A stretch of DNA of 64,000 nt, from positions 186,001-250,000 of the forward strand of contig DAISXY010000003.1 of NCBI GenBank assembly GCA_036825615.1, read 5' to 3'. Numbering within the stretch: the stretch's first letter is position 1; each line of letters opens with the position of its first letter. This document shows positions 35,176 to 42,938 of the stretch, piece by piece. This stretch comes from JAICXG01 sp036825615 (GTDB taxonomy: Bacteria; Verrucomicrobiota; Verrucomicrobiia; Chthoniobacterales; UBA10450). The notes under the pieces are model-generated. The model did no database searches. It saw nothing but the letters and a program-made list of their open reading frames with translations, and had not been told where the DNA came from. A program made the position numbers and the translations under genes.

Positions 35176-35282
35176 TCCGAATGACGAATGACCAATGACG
35201 AATGAATGACCAATGACGAATGACAAAGACTGCAAGCGCGTGCATTGGGGCTTCGTCATTCGTCATTGGGAATTCGTCATTT
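35176..35282. repeat. ATGACGAATGACCA-type repeat tract
   Basis: Several direct copies of AATGACGAATGA and ACCAATGACGAATG between 35176 and 35226, then the inverted copies CGTCATTCGTCATTGGGA and TTCGTCATT at 35253-35281, giving an imperfect hairpin across the 121-bp gap between lpxC/fabZ and lpxA. Tracts of this word are found in many bacterial phyla (general knowledge). The spacing is irregular, with no unique spacers, so it is not a CRISPR array. Confidence 0.75.
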
Positions 35283-35286
35283 CCTC

Positions 35287-36609
35287 TCATTGATCGAGAA
35301 AGGTAAACATCAGCTCGCCCTCCGAAACGACGGCGTCGTTCACGACGCACTTGCACATCGCCTTCGCCAGTTTGTTCCCGCGCGACTTCGTTAGCTCGGC
35401 GTGAATGAAGAGCGTGTCGCCGGGGAAAACCGGTTTGCGAAATTTCACCCCGTCGGCGCTCATGAAATAACCCACCCGGCTCGCGCTCTTGCTCAGACGC
35501 ATCATCAGCACGCTCGCCACCTGTGCCATCGCTTCGACCTGCAATACGCCCGGCATCACCGGATGGCCGGGGAAATGCCCTTGGAAAAACGGCTCGTTGA
35601 TCGTGACCGACTTGATCCCGACGATCTTGGTCTCGCCTTCGAAGGAGAGAATCCGGTCCACCATCAGGAAGGGATAGCGATGGGGGAGAATGTTCATCAC
35701 CTCGTTGATGTCGAGGCCGCCTTCGCCCGCGGGAAAATTGCGCTGCGGCAACATCGCCATCGTCCGCTCATGGGCTTTAGCCAGCGCACGGGCGAGATCG
35801 GTATTGATCGCGTGACCCGGTTTCACCGCGACCACGTGCCCGCGAATCGCGCGTCCGAAAAGCGCGAGGTCGCCGATGATGTCGAGGATTTTGTGGCGGA
35901 CGAACTCGTCCGGAAAGCGCAACGGCTCCTTGCTCAGAACCGCCTCGCCGCGGACCACGATTGCGTTCTCCAGGCTCCCGCCCTTGATCAGGTTTTTCTC
36001 CATCAACGGCTGGACATCCTCGTAGTAAACAAACGTGCGAGCCGGCGCGATCTCGCGCTCGTAAATCGCCGGTGTCACGGCGGTGGAAAAAAACTGCGTG
36101 AACTTGTTCTCCGGTCCGGCCTGCGTGCAGGAGATGCGAAACTCATCGTCTGGCAAAGCGATCAGGAGCGACCCGGTCTTGCTTTCGATCGAGATCGGCT
36201 CGCGCACATGAAAGAGCGGACGCGGCGCTTCCTGGCCAACGATCCCGGATTTGCGGATCGCCTCGACATAAGCGAGCGCGCTGCCGTCGCTGATCGGGGG
36301 CTCGTTCGCATCCATCTCGACGAGGGCGTTGTCGACTCCGAGCGCGCAAAGGGCCGAAAGCACATGCTCGACGGTGTGCACGCGCATTGAGCCTTCGCCG
36401 ATGGTGGTTGCGCGCTCGACCGTTTTCACATTTCCAATCGTGGCGTCCACCGTCGGTTCGTCCTGCAGATCGGTGCGCTTGAATTTGATCCCGTGATCAA
36501 CGGGCGCCGGCTGCATCTTGAGTGAGACCTTTGCGCCGGTGTGAAGCGCGGTGCCGCTGAGGGAAGCGGTTTTGGCAAGGGTGTGCTGGAACTCGGCGGC
36601 GGCAGCCAT
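35287..36609 (-). CDS. lpxC/fabZ: UDP-3-O-acyl-N-acetylglucosamine deacetylase / 3-hydroxyacyl-ACP dehydratase fusion
   Basis: 440 aa. Residues about 5-280 are LpxC, the committed zinc deacetylase of lipid A synthesis (HTVEHVLSALCALGVDN carries a zinc His; RHKILDIIGDLALFG and the later HAINTDLARAL region the rest). Residues about 295-440 are FabZ, the fatty-acid dehydratase: INEVMNILPHRYPFLMVDRIL and FFQGHFPGHPVMPGVLQVEAMAQ with the catalytic His and Glu. The fusion is known in Bacteroidetes and some Verrucomicrobia/Chlamydiae relatives (recall), and couples hydroxyacyl-chain supply with lipid A commitment. It follows mlaD by 72 bp on the minus strand. Confidence 0.95.
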   Translation of the reverse strand: MAAAAEFQHTLAKTASLSGTALHTGAKVSLKMQPAPVDHGIKFKRTDLQDEPTVDATIGNVKTVERATTIGEGSMRVHTVEHVLSALCALGVDNALVEMDANEPPISDGSALAYVEAIRKSGIVGQEAPRPLFHVREPISIESKTGSLLIALPDDEFRISCTQAGPENKFTQFFSTAVTPAIYEREIAPARTFVYYEDVQPLMEKNLIKGGSLENAIVVRGEAVLSKEPLRFPDEFVRHKILDIIGDLALFGRAIRGHVVAVKPGHAINTDLARALAKAHERTMAMLPQRNFPAGEGGLDINEVMNILPHRYPFLMVDRILSFEGETKIVGIKSVTINEPFFQGHFPGHPVMPGVLQVEAMAQVASVLMMRLSKSASRVGYFMSADGVKFRKPVFPGDTLFIHAELTKSRGNKLAKAMCKCVVNDAVVSEGELMFTFLDQ

Positions 36610-36681
36610 GGGCGCTTACCTAACAGAAAGTCGCGCCGCTCGCCAGTGCATCCGGGCTGCGCGCCGCGGCGACGGCCCACA

Positions 36682-37668
36682 TCAGGGACTGGATCGCCGT
36701 ACCCGGGTCGCGCGCCGCACGGGCGCGGGCGTCGCTTCTTTCTCGGGCGGATACTTCTTCGTGCTCGGCCATATGAGGCGCCAGGGCTGCGTGCGCAGGG
36801 TGGCGGTGAGATCTTTGGTGTTCCGCAGCGTTTCTCTCAGGTCCGGCCCGAGACTCGCGAGGGCCGCTTTCAACTTTTCGGAAGCATCGCGGAAATTCGA
36901 AAGGGTCACGGCGATGTTGTCGTTCCTCGTCAGCTGATTACTCAGATCTTCAATGTGGGCGAGCGACTTCGAAAGGTCGCTCTCGGGGCTAGTAATCTGA
37001 TTCAGATGCTCGGTGAAAATTCTGAACTGGATCAGACCCAGGGTAAGCGGCGAATCCGGATCAGTGATCTTGCTCAGGTTCGCGGCGGTGTTCTGCAATT
37101 CCTTCATCGTCGCCGTCGCCTCACTCGCCACCGGCTGGATGATCCCGATCAAGCGGACAACGGCTTCGGAGAAATCAGGGACGCGATTGCCGATGAAGAC
37201 CTGTCCGGCCTCGGCCCGGTTGGCATGATCGTTTCCGCCGGAAATATCGATCGCGGTCTCACCGAGCAGGCCGAGTGTCATGAGCCGGACGTTCGAGTTT
37301 TTGTAGATGAGGGCGCGGCGATCCACCTCGATATCGATCCGCACCTCGAGCCGGGGGAGCGAAGGCGCGGCGCCGTTCGGCCCGGGTGAGGTCGTCGCGG
37401 TGCCAAGGTTGCCCGCGGCTTCGATCGCGTGCGCTGCTTCCTCGCGTGAAACGGGCGAGCTCAGATCCTTCACCTGCCCGATCTTGCGCCCGGCGAGCAG
37501 GACCGGCGCGCCCAGTTTGATCCCGGCCGCGTTGTCGAAGTAGAGCCGGTAAATCACCAGCGGCTGGAAAAGTCCCGGCGCGCCGAGCAGGATCAGGATG
37601 AAGGCAAGGACCGCGACCGTGCCGAGCACGAGCAGGCCGGTCATCATTTCACTTCGTCGCAACTGCAT
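36682..37668 (-). CDS. mlaD: MCE/MlaD family lipid-binding protein
   Basis: 328 aa. One N-terminal transmembrane helix (MMTGLLVLGTVAVLAFILILLG) anchors it in the inner membrane; the MCE domain follows (YRLYFDNAAGIKLGAPVLLAGRKIGQV, then VRLMTLGLLGETAIDISGG). The remainder from about 170 is helical and polar, forming the long C-terminal arm of larger MCE proteins. A Pro/Gly insertion after SSPVSREEA (residues 75-105) lies between MCE strands and is longer than in MlaD. It acts with MlaE and MlaF to move phospholipids between the membranes. Overlaps mlaF by 20 bp. Confidence 0.88.
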   Translation of the reverse strand: MQLRRSEMMTGLLVLGTVAVLAFILILLGAPGLFQPLVIYRLYFDNAAGIKLGAPVLLAGRKIGQVKDLSSPVSREEAAHAIEAAGNLGTATTSPGPNGAAPSLPRLEVRIDIEVDRRALIYKNSNVRLMTLGLLGETAIDISGGNDHANRAEAGQVFIGNRVPDFSEAVVRLIGIIQPVASEATATMKELQNTAANLSKITDPDSPLTLGLIQFRIFTEHLNQITSPESDLSKSLAHIEDLSNQLTRNDNIAVTLSNFRDASEKLKAALASLGPDLRETLRNTKDLTATLRTQPWRLIWPSTKKYPPEKEATPAPVRRATRVRRSSP

Positions 37669-38440
37669 CTTTGCTTCCTTCCAGGATTGGGCCTTCGGTG
37701 CTGCCGCTCAGGAACTGCTGCACCACCGGATCACTTGAATTCTTAAACTCGTTAGGGGCGCCGTCGGCAATCACTTTTCCCTGGTAGAGCATAGCCATTC
37801 GTGTGCCGATGCGAAACGCGCTGTCCATTTCGTGGGTCACAATCACCGAGGTCACCTTCGAGCCCTCCGTCAGGCTGATGATCAGCTCGTCAATGACCGA
37901 GCTGATCACCGGGTCGAGCCCGGCGGAAGGCTCGTCGAAGAGAATCAGCTCCGGTTCCATCACAAGCGCGCGCGCCAGGCTCACCCGCTTGCGCATGCCG
38001 CCGCTTAATTCCGAGGGCATCTGCTCCTTCGACTCGAGCATCCCCACCAGCTCGAGCTTTTCGTCCACGATCTTGTCGATCTCCGCGCGCGACTTGCGGG
38101 TCAATTCCTCCAGCGGCAGAGCGACATTGTCGCGCACATTCCGGGAACTGAGGAGAGCGGAATATTGATAGACCATCCCGATCCGCGCCCGCACCTGTTC
38201 GAGTTTGCGCCGGCGCAGCCGCGAGATCTCGAATTGTTTGAAAAAAATCTGCCCGGCGGTCGGCTGGAGGATGCCCAGGATCAGGCGCAGGATCGTGCTT
38301 TTGCCGCTTCCGCTCTGGCCCATGATGACGAGCCGGTCGAGCGGTTCGACCTGGAGCGAAACGCCGTCGAGCACCCGTTTCTCCGGAAATTCGAGCACCA
38401 CATCGCGCAGCTCGACGACGTAATTCGGCCGCTCGCTCAC
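37649..38440 (-). CDS. mlaF: ABC transporter ATP-binding protein (MlaF-like)
   Basis: 263-aa ATPase of the lipid transporter. Walker A GQSGSGKST near residue 40, Q-loop VYQYSALLSS near 90, signature LSGGMRKRVSLARAL near 144, Walker B ELILFDEPSAGLD near 163, then the His switch TSVIVTHEMDSA. It overlaps mlaE by 4 bp and mlaD by 20 bp, so the three subunits are translationally coupled. Confidence 0.93.
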   Translation of the reverse strand: MSERPNYVVELRDVVLEFPEKRVLDGVSLQVEPLDRLVIMGQSGSGKSTILRLILGILQPTAGQIFFKQFEISRLRRRKLEQVRARIGMVYQYSALLSSRNVRDNVALPLEELTRKSRAEIDKIVDEKLELVGMLESKEQMPSELSGGMRKRVSLARALVMEPELILFDEPSAGLDPVISSVIDELIISLTEGSKVTSVIVTHEMDSAFRIGTRMAMLYQGKVIADGAPNEFKNSSDPVVQQFLSGSTEGPILEGSKDAVATK

Positions 38441-39411
38441 GGATAAAAAACCACGTAGACAATGTTATAGAGCGTGTCGAACCCGATCACAGTCGTGATT
38501 GCCGTCACCACGCTCGAAGTCGTCGACACCCCCACGCCGGCCGCACCGCCCCGCACTGTCAGCCCGCGATAGCAGGCGATCGCCCCGATCAACAATCCGA
38601 ACATGAAGCTTTTCAGCACCCCGGTGACGAGGTCGCGAATGAGCAAGGCATGCAGCACCAGGTCCTGGAAATAAACGAAGGCGATATTGAAGTAGGCCCG
38701 GCAGATCAGCGCGCTCGCTCCGATCGCCGCAATGCTCGAGATCACGCTCAGGCAAGGCATGAGAAAAAAGAGCGCGAGAATGCGCGGCGCGACCAGGTAA
38801 CGCAGCGGGCCGATTCCCATCGCCTCGATCGCTTCCACTTCCTCCGACACCTGCATGGTTCCAAGCTCAGCCGTGAAGGAAGCGCCAATCCGGGCCGCCA
38901 GCATGATCCCGGTGAGGAGCGGTCCGAGTTCACGGGTAAAAGCAATCGCGACCAGCCCCGGCACGAGCCGCTCGGTCCCGAACCGTTCCAGTTGGTAGCC
39001 GGTGAGCAGCGCCATCGTGAGTCCGAGAAAAAACGAGACGAGCGCGACCAGGGGCACCGAATCCACCCCGGCGCGCTGACTATGCCGAAAGAAGCTCGCG
39101 GCGCGAAAGGGGACGCGGCCGCGCCGCACCCGGTCGAGTGTCTCCGTGGTGGTATCGATGAGGAACCAAAACATGCTCCCCACCTCCACGAGCAAAGCGC
39201 GGCTTTTTTCGCCGACCCCGGCGAGAACGTTTCCCGGTGTGCGGACAATTGTTCCTGCGCCCGTTTGGATAACGGAATGATTGCCGGCCATCTGCGGGGC
39301 AAATTGCCCCAGATAGCGCCAGCGGCAAGCAATGTCACCGGCGCTCGCCGTCTCGACGCCGCCGCTCTGAGCGTTCTCCGCAATCGCAGCTACCGCACTT
39401 TCCGCAGCCAA
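38437..39411 (-). CDS. mlaE: MlaE family lipid ABC permease
   Basis: Permease of the Mla-type phospholipid transporter. The family core is complete: VPLVALVSFFLGLTMALLTGYQL, FTRELGPLLTGIMLAARIGASFTAELGTMQVSEEVEAIEAMG (cytoplasmic coupling region) and TTSSVVTAITTVIGFDTLYNIVYVVFYP at the end. As written the frame gives 324 aa, about 60 longer than usual; the first 40-50 residues are Ala/Ser-rich and unconserved, so a start at the ATG whose first base is 39291 (MAGNHSVIQTGAG) is likely. First gene of the mlaEFD - lpxC/fabZ - lpxA block. Confidence 0.9.
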   Translation of the reverse strand: MAAESAVAAIAENAQSGGVETASAGDIACRWRYLGQFAPQMAGNHSVIQTGAGTIVRTPGNVLAGVGEKSRALLVEVGSMFWFLIDTTTETLDRVRRGRVPFRAASFFRHSQRAGVDSVPLVALVSFFLGLTMALLTGYQLERFGTERLVPGLVAIAFTRELGPLLTGIMLAARIGASFTAELGTMQVSEEVEAIEAMGIGPLRYLVAPRILALFFLMPCLSVISSIAAIGASALICRAYFNIAFVYFQDLVLHALLIRDLVTGVLKSFMFGLLIGAIACYRGLTVRGGAAGVGVSTTSSVVTAITTVIGFDTLYNIVYVVFYP

Positions 39412-39740
39412 GCGCGTGCAGCGGCGAAAGCTGCTTACTCAGTTACGGGGTCGGCACTACACTCCAGCGGCGGCCGTCCCAATGCTCGAAAGCCAGGTCG
39501 GTGTTATCCGCATCGATAACACAGAATTGCTGAAGAAAGCTTTGAAATGTTCATACCTGTGAATCGCCCTGTCTCGGCAGGCGAGGCGCGCCGCCGGTAA
39601 GACTAGTTTGTAACAATTTGGTTGGGAACTGGCGCGCCCATTCACTCACCGCAAAATGGCTCATAGACTGACGAATGCCTCTAAAACCCCCGGCCAAGCC
39701 CGGTTGACCGCCCGACCTGCTCACGGTAGCCTTTATTCCA
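39412..39740. other. 329-bp intergenic region, divergent promoters expected
   Basis: Between mlaE (minus) and the IscA-like gene (plus). Only short features were seen: a small hairpin CCTGTCTCGGCAGG near 39568-39581 and AT-rich stretches near 39600-39640 (GTTTGTAACAATTTGG). No gene-like frame, tRNA or known riboswitch was recognised. Both flanking genes must be transcribed from here. Confidence 0.5.
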
Positions 39741-40076
39741 ATGATTAATGTGACCGATCGCGCTGTCGATCACCTTCGCGCCCTCCTCGCTGAACAACCT
39801 TCCGCCGCTGGAAAAGGCTTGCGCTTGCAGGTGAGCAAAGGCGGTTGCTCCGGTATGCACTATGAGATGACGCTCGACCAGCGCCACGAAGGCGACGCGA
39901 TCATCGAACGAGATGAGGTTGCGTTTTTTGTTGATCCCGAAAGCGCCGATTTCCTCCGCGATGCCACCCTCGATTACGAAAGTGGCCTCACTGCCGCCGG
40001 CTTTCGCATTGTGAACCCGAACGCCGCCCGGACCTGCGGTTGCGGCACGTCCTTCGAGCCCGCCCGCCCGGCCTGA
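39741..40076 (+). CDS. Iron-sulfur cluster assembly accessory protein (HesB/IscA/ErpA family)
   Basis: 111-aa A-type carrier that delivers Fe-S clusters to target proteins. The three conserved cysteines are present: one in KGGCSGMHYEMTL near residue 36 and the pair in ARTCGCGTSFEP near 100-102. Length and the ending fit the family exactly. It is alone, not inside an isc or suf operon, and is followed by an unrelated membrane protein gene. Confidence 0.93.
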   Translation: MINVTDRAVDHLRALLAEQPSAAGKGLRLQVSKGGCSGMHYEMTLDQRHEGDAIIERDEVAFFVDPESADFLRDATLDYESGLTAAGFRIVNPNAARTCGCGTSFEPARPA

Positions 40077-40088
40077 CGACCTCGCGCA

Positions 40089-41612
40089 ATGCACGACTGG
40101 CGGCGGCCCGACATGGAACCGGATCTCTTTCGCTTCGATGATCGCCCGGGCTACGAACGCAAGCGCACCAACTACTTCCTGTGGACGGTCGCGATCCTTC
40201 TTCTTTGCGGGGCCGCGATGGCCGCATGGCTCGGTAGTTTCTATATCATTGGTCAGCCGGAGCGGCCGGAGAGTTATCGGATCCTGCAAAAGCTGCACAA
40301 GATCGAGCCCCCAAAACGCTTCGCCCTTACCGCTGCGCCCGCCGGTGAGTTTCTGACTCCGAAACAGCTCTATGACCGCTACTCGACGATGGGACCGGTG
40401 GCGCTGGCGCGAAAGGATGCGGAACTGACTCGCAATTTCATCCGTAACTTCCAGCACGTCGACGGGCTCGTGACTTATGTCGTCGGCCGTTTCAACATCA
40501 TGGGCGCGCGCGAGCTAACTCCTGATGATATCTTTACGACTGGGGCGGTCGCTCTCACCCGGGCGGTGGATCAGCCGGAGTTACTGATGGAGCATCTTTT
40601 CACAACCGCGAACGACCACGACGCCAAGTTACTCGTCGAGCGCCTCGTCATGGGCATGGATGTGCGCCTCGAGCGCAGTCATGACTTATCGGCGGTGATT
40701 CACGCCGAGCGGTTACCGGACGGCCGGGTGCAAGTCACCGCCATTCCATTACTCTACGGCAGTTATACCATGACCCGCGGGACCGGCACCTTCAGTCTAG
40801 AACCGCCCGCGGAGTTAAATCTCGCCGCCGGCTGGCCGCTTTTTAAAACCGACAAGCGCCGGACGGTCGAAGCCCGATACGACACTTATCGTTCTCATCT
40901 CGCCCCGGCCACGAGCACGCTGCCGATGCTCGGGCTCGCCCGTTCGAAAGCCGAGATCCCGCCGGAGGACGCGCTGGTGCGCGTGGAACCGGCTATGCCA
41001 CTGGAAGAGGAAACCACGCCGCCACCACTCGGCGCCCACGGTGGCAAGACAGTCGCTTCGAAGCGAACTCACGAGAGTGATACGACAGTTGCCTTTGCTT
41101 CGCCCGCCCGAATTCGACGCGCGCAGCCAGTGACGGACGACGCAACTGCGCCTAACGAATCTAACTCTAGCCCGGAGGCCACCCCCCGGGTCTTGCGCGC
41201 GTTACCGGTTACCGGTGGTTCGCCCGCGGTCGCGCTTACCTCGACCACGGGCGCCACCTGGAAGACTTTCGCGCCTGGCGAAGCTCCGGCCGGCCGGGTG
41301 GTGGATGCCTCCGGCCTGCGCGAGGTGGCGAATAATGGCACCCGTGGCGAACGGCTTTATCTCAAGGGACAATTCGTGGTGAATTTTGCCGACGCGAATC
41401 GCGCCGTTTTACGTCCGACCGGCGCCCAGGCTGCGGATTCAGGGGGCCTTGGTCGCAATGTGCGCGTGATTGTCGATTATCCGGCCGGCGCCGCCTTGCC
41501 CGAGCCGGGCAGCACTTTGAATCGCGATATCACGCGCCCGTACGAGATTACCGAGGTGCGCCGGCAAAGCGATGGGCAGCTTAACGTCTTCGTGCGCGAG
41601 ATTATCAAGTGA
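40089..41612 (+). CDS. Hypothetical membrane-anchored protein
   Basis: 507 aa. One transmembrane helix near residues 35-58 (FLWTVAILLLCGAAMAAWLGSFYIIG) after a 34-residue cytoplasmic head rich in charged residues, then an extracytoplasmic domain (residues about 70-290, FALTAAPAGEFLTPKQLYDRY to YRSHLAPATSTLPML) and a Pro/Thr-rich linker of about 100 residues before a C-terminal beta-rich domain (YLKGQFVVNFADANRAVLRPTG, ITRPYEITEVRRQSDG). I recognise no family. Another ATG at residue 9 (MEPDLFRF) may be the start. It begins 12 bp after the Fe-S carrier gene. Confidence 0.65.
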   Translation: MHDWRRPDMEPDLFRFDDRPGYERKRTNYFLWTVAILLLCGAAMAAWLGSFYIIGQPERPESYRILQKLHKIEPPKRFALTAAPAGEFLTPKQLYDRYSTMGPVALARKDAELTRNFIRNFQHVDGLVTYVVGRFNIMGARELTPDDIFTTGAVALTRAVDQPELLMEHLFTTANDHDAKLLVERLVMGMDVRLERSHDLSAVIHAERLPDGRVQVTAIPLLYGSYTMTRGTGTFSLEPPAELNLAAGWPLFKTDKRRTVEARYDTYRSHLAPATSTLPMLGLARSKAEIPPEDALVRVEPAMPLEEETTPPPLGAHGGKTVASKRTHESDTTVAFASPARIRRAQPVTDDATAPNESNSSPEATPRVLRALPVTGGSPAVALTSTTGATWKTFAPGEAPAGRVVDASGLREVANNGTRGERLYLKGQFVVNFADANRAVLRPTGAQAADSGGLGRNVRVIVDYPAGAALPEPGSTLNRDITRPYEITEVRRQSDGQLNVFVREIIK

Positions 41613-41620
41613 TGGCGCCT

Positions 41621-41645
41621 GCCGGGGTCACCGCCGCCGGCTACA
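41621..41645. repeat. Single arm of the REP-like family, intergenic
   Basis: A 25-bp stretch GCCGGGGTCACCGCCGCCGG followed by CTACA matches the right arm of the palindrome in the cdsA-like gene at most positions. It lies 8 bp after one stop codon and 7 bp before the next convergent stop, so it may help end both transcripts. Confidence 0.65.
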
Positions 41646-41652
41646 GTTAGAC

Positions 41653-42354
41653 TTAGCGCAGGATTACCACGCCGTTGCGAATCTCGGCGGTGCTCACATT
41701 ATATTTCGAGGCGGCTTGCAGGGCGTAGCCAAGGGCCGAATGCCCGCGGAAACCCATCGTGAGAATGTTTGAGGGCATCGGATAGCCGTTCGCCTCGATC
41801 CGTGAAACCTGAAGTGCGCTAATCGGGGTCGGACCATTCGTCATAATGACAAAGCTGCCGTTGAAATAACCTTTTGGCGCACCGGGTACCTTATTGGTTG
41901 GAATACTCAGTTGGACGTGGGCGCTGTTCCCGCTCAGACTAACGAACGCGTGGCCGCGCGATTTCGGATTGGCCGCGATGAGCCCGTTGATGTCCGCGGC
42001 GCTGAGGGTGAGTTCCCGTTCCGGCGTCGCGGTTGGGCTCGCCGGCGTGGGCGTTTCTCCCGGCTGGGGCGAAGAGGAGGGTGTCGGTGTCCGCGCCGGC
42101 GGGGTCGATTCAAACTGGTCGATCCGTTCTTGCAGTTGCGAGACTTGTTCCTCCGGGAGCGGTTGCACCGGGAGCGGCTTTGGCGTTTTCGAAACCACAC
42201 TGTGCGTGACAAAGAGATAACTCCCGAGGACAAACAAGAGCACGAGCAGCACGCCGGCCGCGGCGCCAAAGAGACAGCCTTTGCCAACGCAGCCGAGCCC
42301 CTCCTGTTTCGGCGGCGGTTCGATCCAGCTTGGTTTGGTGGAATCCATCGCCAT
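41653..42354 (-). CDS. Hypothetical membrane-anchored protein
   Basis: 233 aa. A single transmembrane helix near residues 25-50 (GCLFGAAAGVLLVLLFVLGSYLFV) is followed by a Gln/Glu-rich helix, a Pro/Thr/Ser spacer (residues 85-110) and a compact C-terminal domain beginning ELTLSAADINGLIAANP and ending with VSTAEIRNGVVILR. The pattern LTxxDINxLI...HVxLS is found in uncharacterised anchored proteins; I do not assign a family. The gene starts 3 bp after the HIT gene stop, so the two are in one transcript. Confidence 0.65.
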   Translation of the reverse strand: MAMDSTKPSWIEPPPKQEGLGCVGKGCLFGAAAGVLLVLLFVLGSYLFVTHSVVSKTPKPLPVQPLPEEQVSQLQERIDQFESTPPARTPTPSSSPQPGETPTPASPTATPERELTLSAADINGLIAANPKSRGHAFVSLSGNSAHVQLSIPTNKVPGAPKGYFNGSFVIMTNGPTPISALQVSRIEANGYPMPSNILTMGFRGHSALGYALQAASKYNVSTAEIRNGVVILR

Positions 42355-42357
42355 TTC

Positions 42358-42873
42358 TCAGGTCGACGTCGCCAGGCTGGTCTGCGCCGCGACCAGCTTT
42401 TCGTAAAGGGTCTGCAATCCTTCTGAGAGCAAGCGGGTGCGGCCAAGGATTGGCATGAAATTCGTATCCCCGTTCCAGCGCGGCACGATGTGGAGATGGA
42501 GGTGATCAGTGACGCCGGCGCCGGCGGCGGTGCCGAGATTAAGCCCGATGTTAAATCCCTGCGCCTTCATCGTGGCCTGGAGCAGGCGCTGCGCGTGCAC
42601 CGCCAGGGCCCAGAACTCGACGATTTCCTCCTCGCCTAACGAGGCCAGCTCGGCCGTCTTACGATAGGGCACAACCATGAGATGGCCGACGGCATAGGGA
42701 TAGCGGTTCATCATGAGAAAACTGCTCTTGCGCCGGGTGATGACAAGATGGGCCGCGTCGTCGCTCGCCCGTGCCGCCTCGGAAAGGAAATTCGGGTTGC
42801 GATTTTCCAGCTCGAAATATTCCACCCGCCACGGACACCAGAGGGCTTCGATTTCGGCTTTGGGAAAATCCAT
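42358..42873 (-). CDS. HIT family nucleotide hydrolase/phosphorylase
   Basis: 171 aa. The histidine triad is HLHLHIVPRW near residue 130 (HxHxHxx), which performs nucleotidyl transfer through a His-nucleotide intermediate; upstream RYPYAVGHLMVVPYRKTAEL is the typical HIT beta-strand. The N-terminal LWCPWRVEYF and length resemble Ap4A phosphorylase-like HIT proteins of this class rather than Hint. The ATG giving MDFPKAEIEALW was preferred; a TTG five codons upstream (within a CGTTAGGC octamer) gives a longer reading frame. It is downstream of the glycosyltransferase-39 gene on the minus strand. Confidence 0.88.
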   Translation of the reverse strand: MDFPKAEIEALWCPWRVEYFELENRNPNFLSEAARASDDAAHLVITRRKSSFLMMNRYPYAVGHLMVVPYRKTAELASLGEEEIVEFWALAVHAQRLLQATMKAQGFNIGLNLGTAAGAGVTDHLHLHIVPRWNGDTNFMPILGRTRLLSEGLQTLYEKLVAAQTSLATST

Positions 42874-42878
42874 CTCGT

Positions 42879-42909
42879 CGTTAGGCAAAAAGCCTGAGGA
42901 AGCCTAACG
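42879..42909. repeat. Inverted pair of CGTTAGGC octamers
   Basis: CGTTAGGC at 42879-42886 and GCCTAACG at 42902-42909 form a perfect 8-bp stem around a 15-nt loop, in the gap between the glycosyltransferase stop and the HIT start. An alternative inner stem AGGC-AAAA-GCCT is possible. This is the only place in the window where two octamers face each other at hairpin distance. Confidence 0.7.
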
Positions 42910-42938
42910 GCTGCGGCAAAAACTGTCGAGCGCCGGTT

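Noticed and set aside
35176..35282. Repeated ATGACGAATGACCA words as a CRISPR array
   Set aside because: Units are short, unequal and partly inverted, with no unique spacers and no cas genes.
35401..36390. 329-aa plus-strand frame opposite lpxC/fabZ
   Set aside because: Antisense shadow of a conserved fused gene; low-complexity Arg/Asp/His-rich product without a start site.
38650..39519. 289-aa plus-strand frame opposite mlaE
   Set aside because: Antisense shadow; the mlaE frame carries all family motifs.
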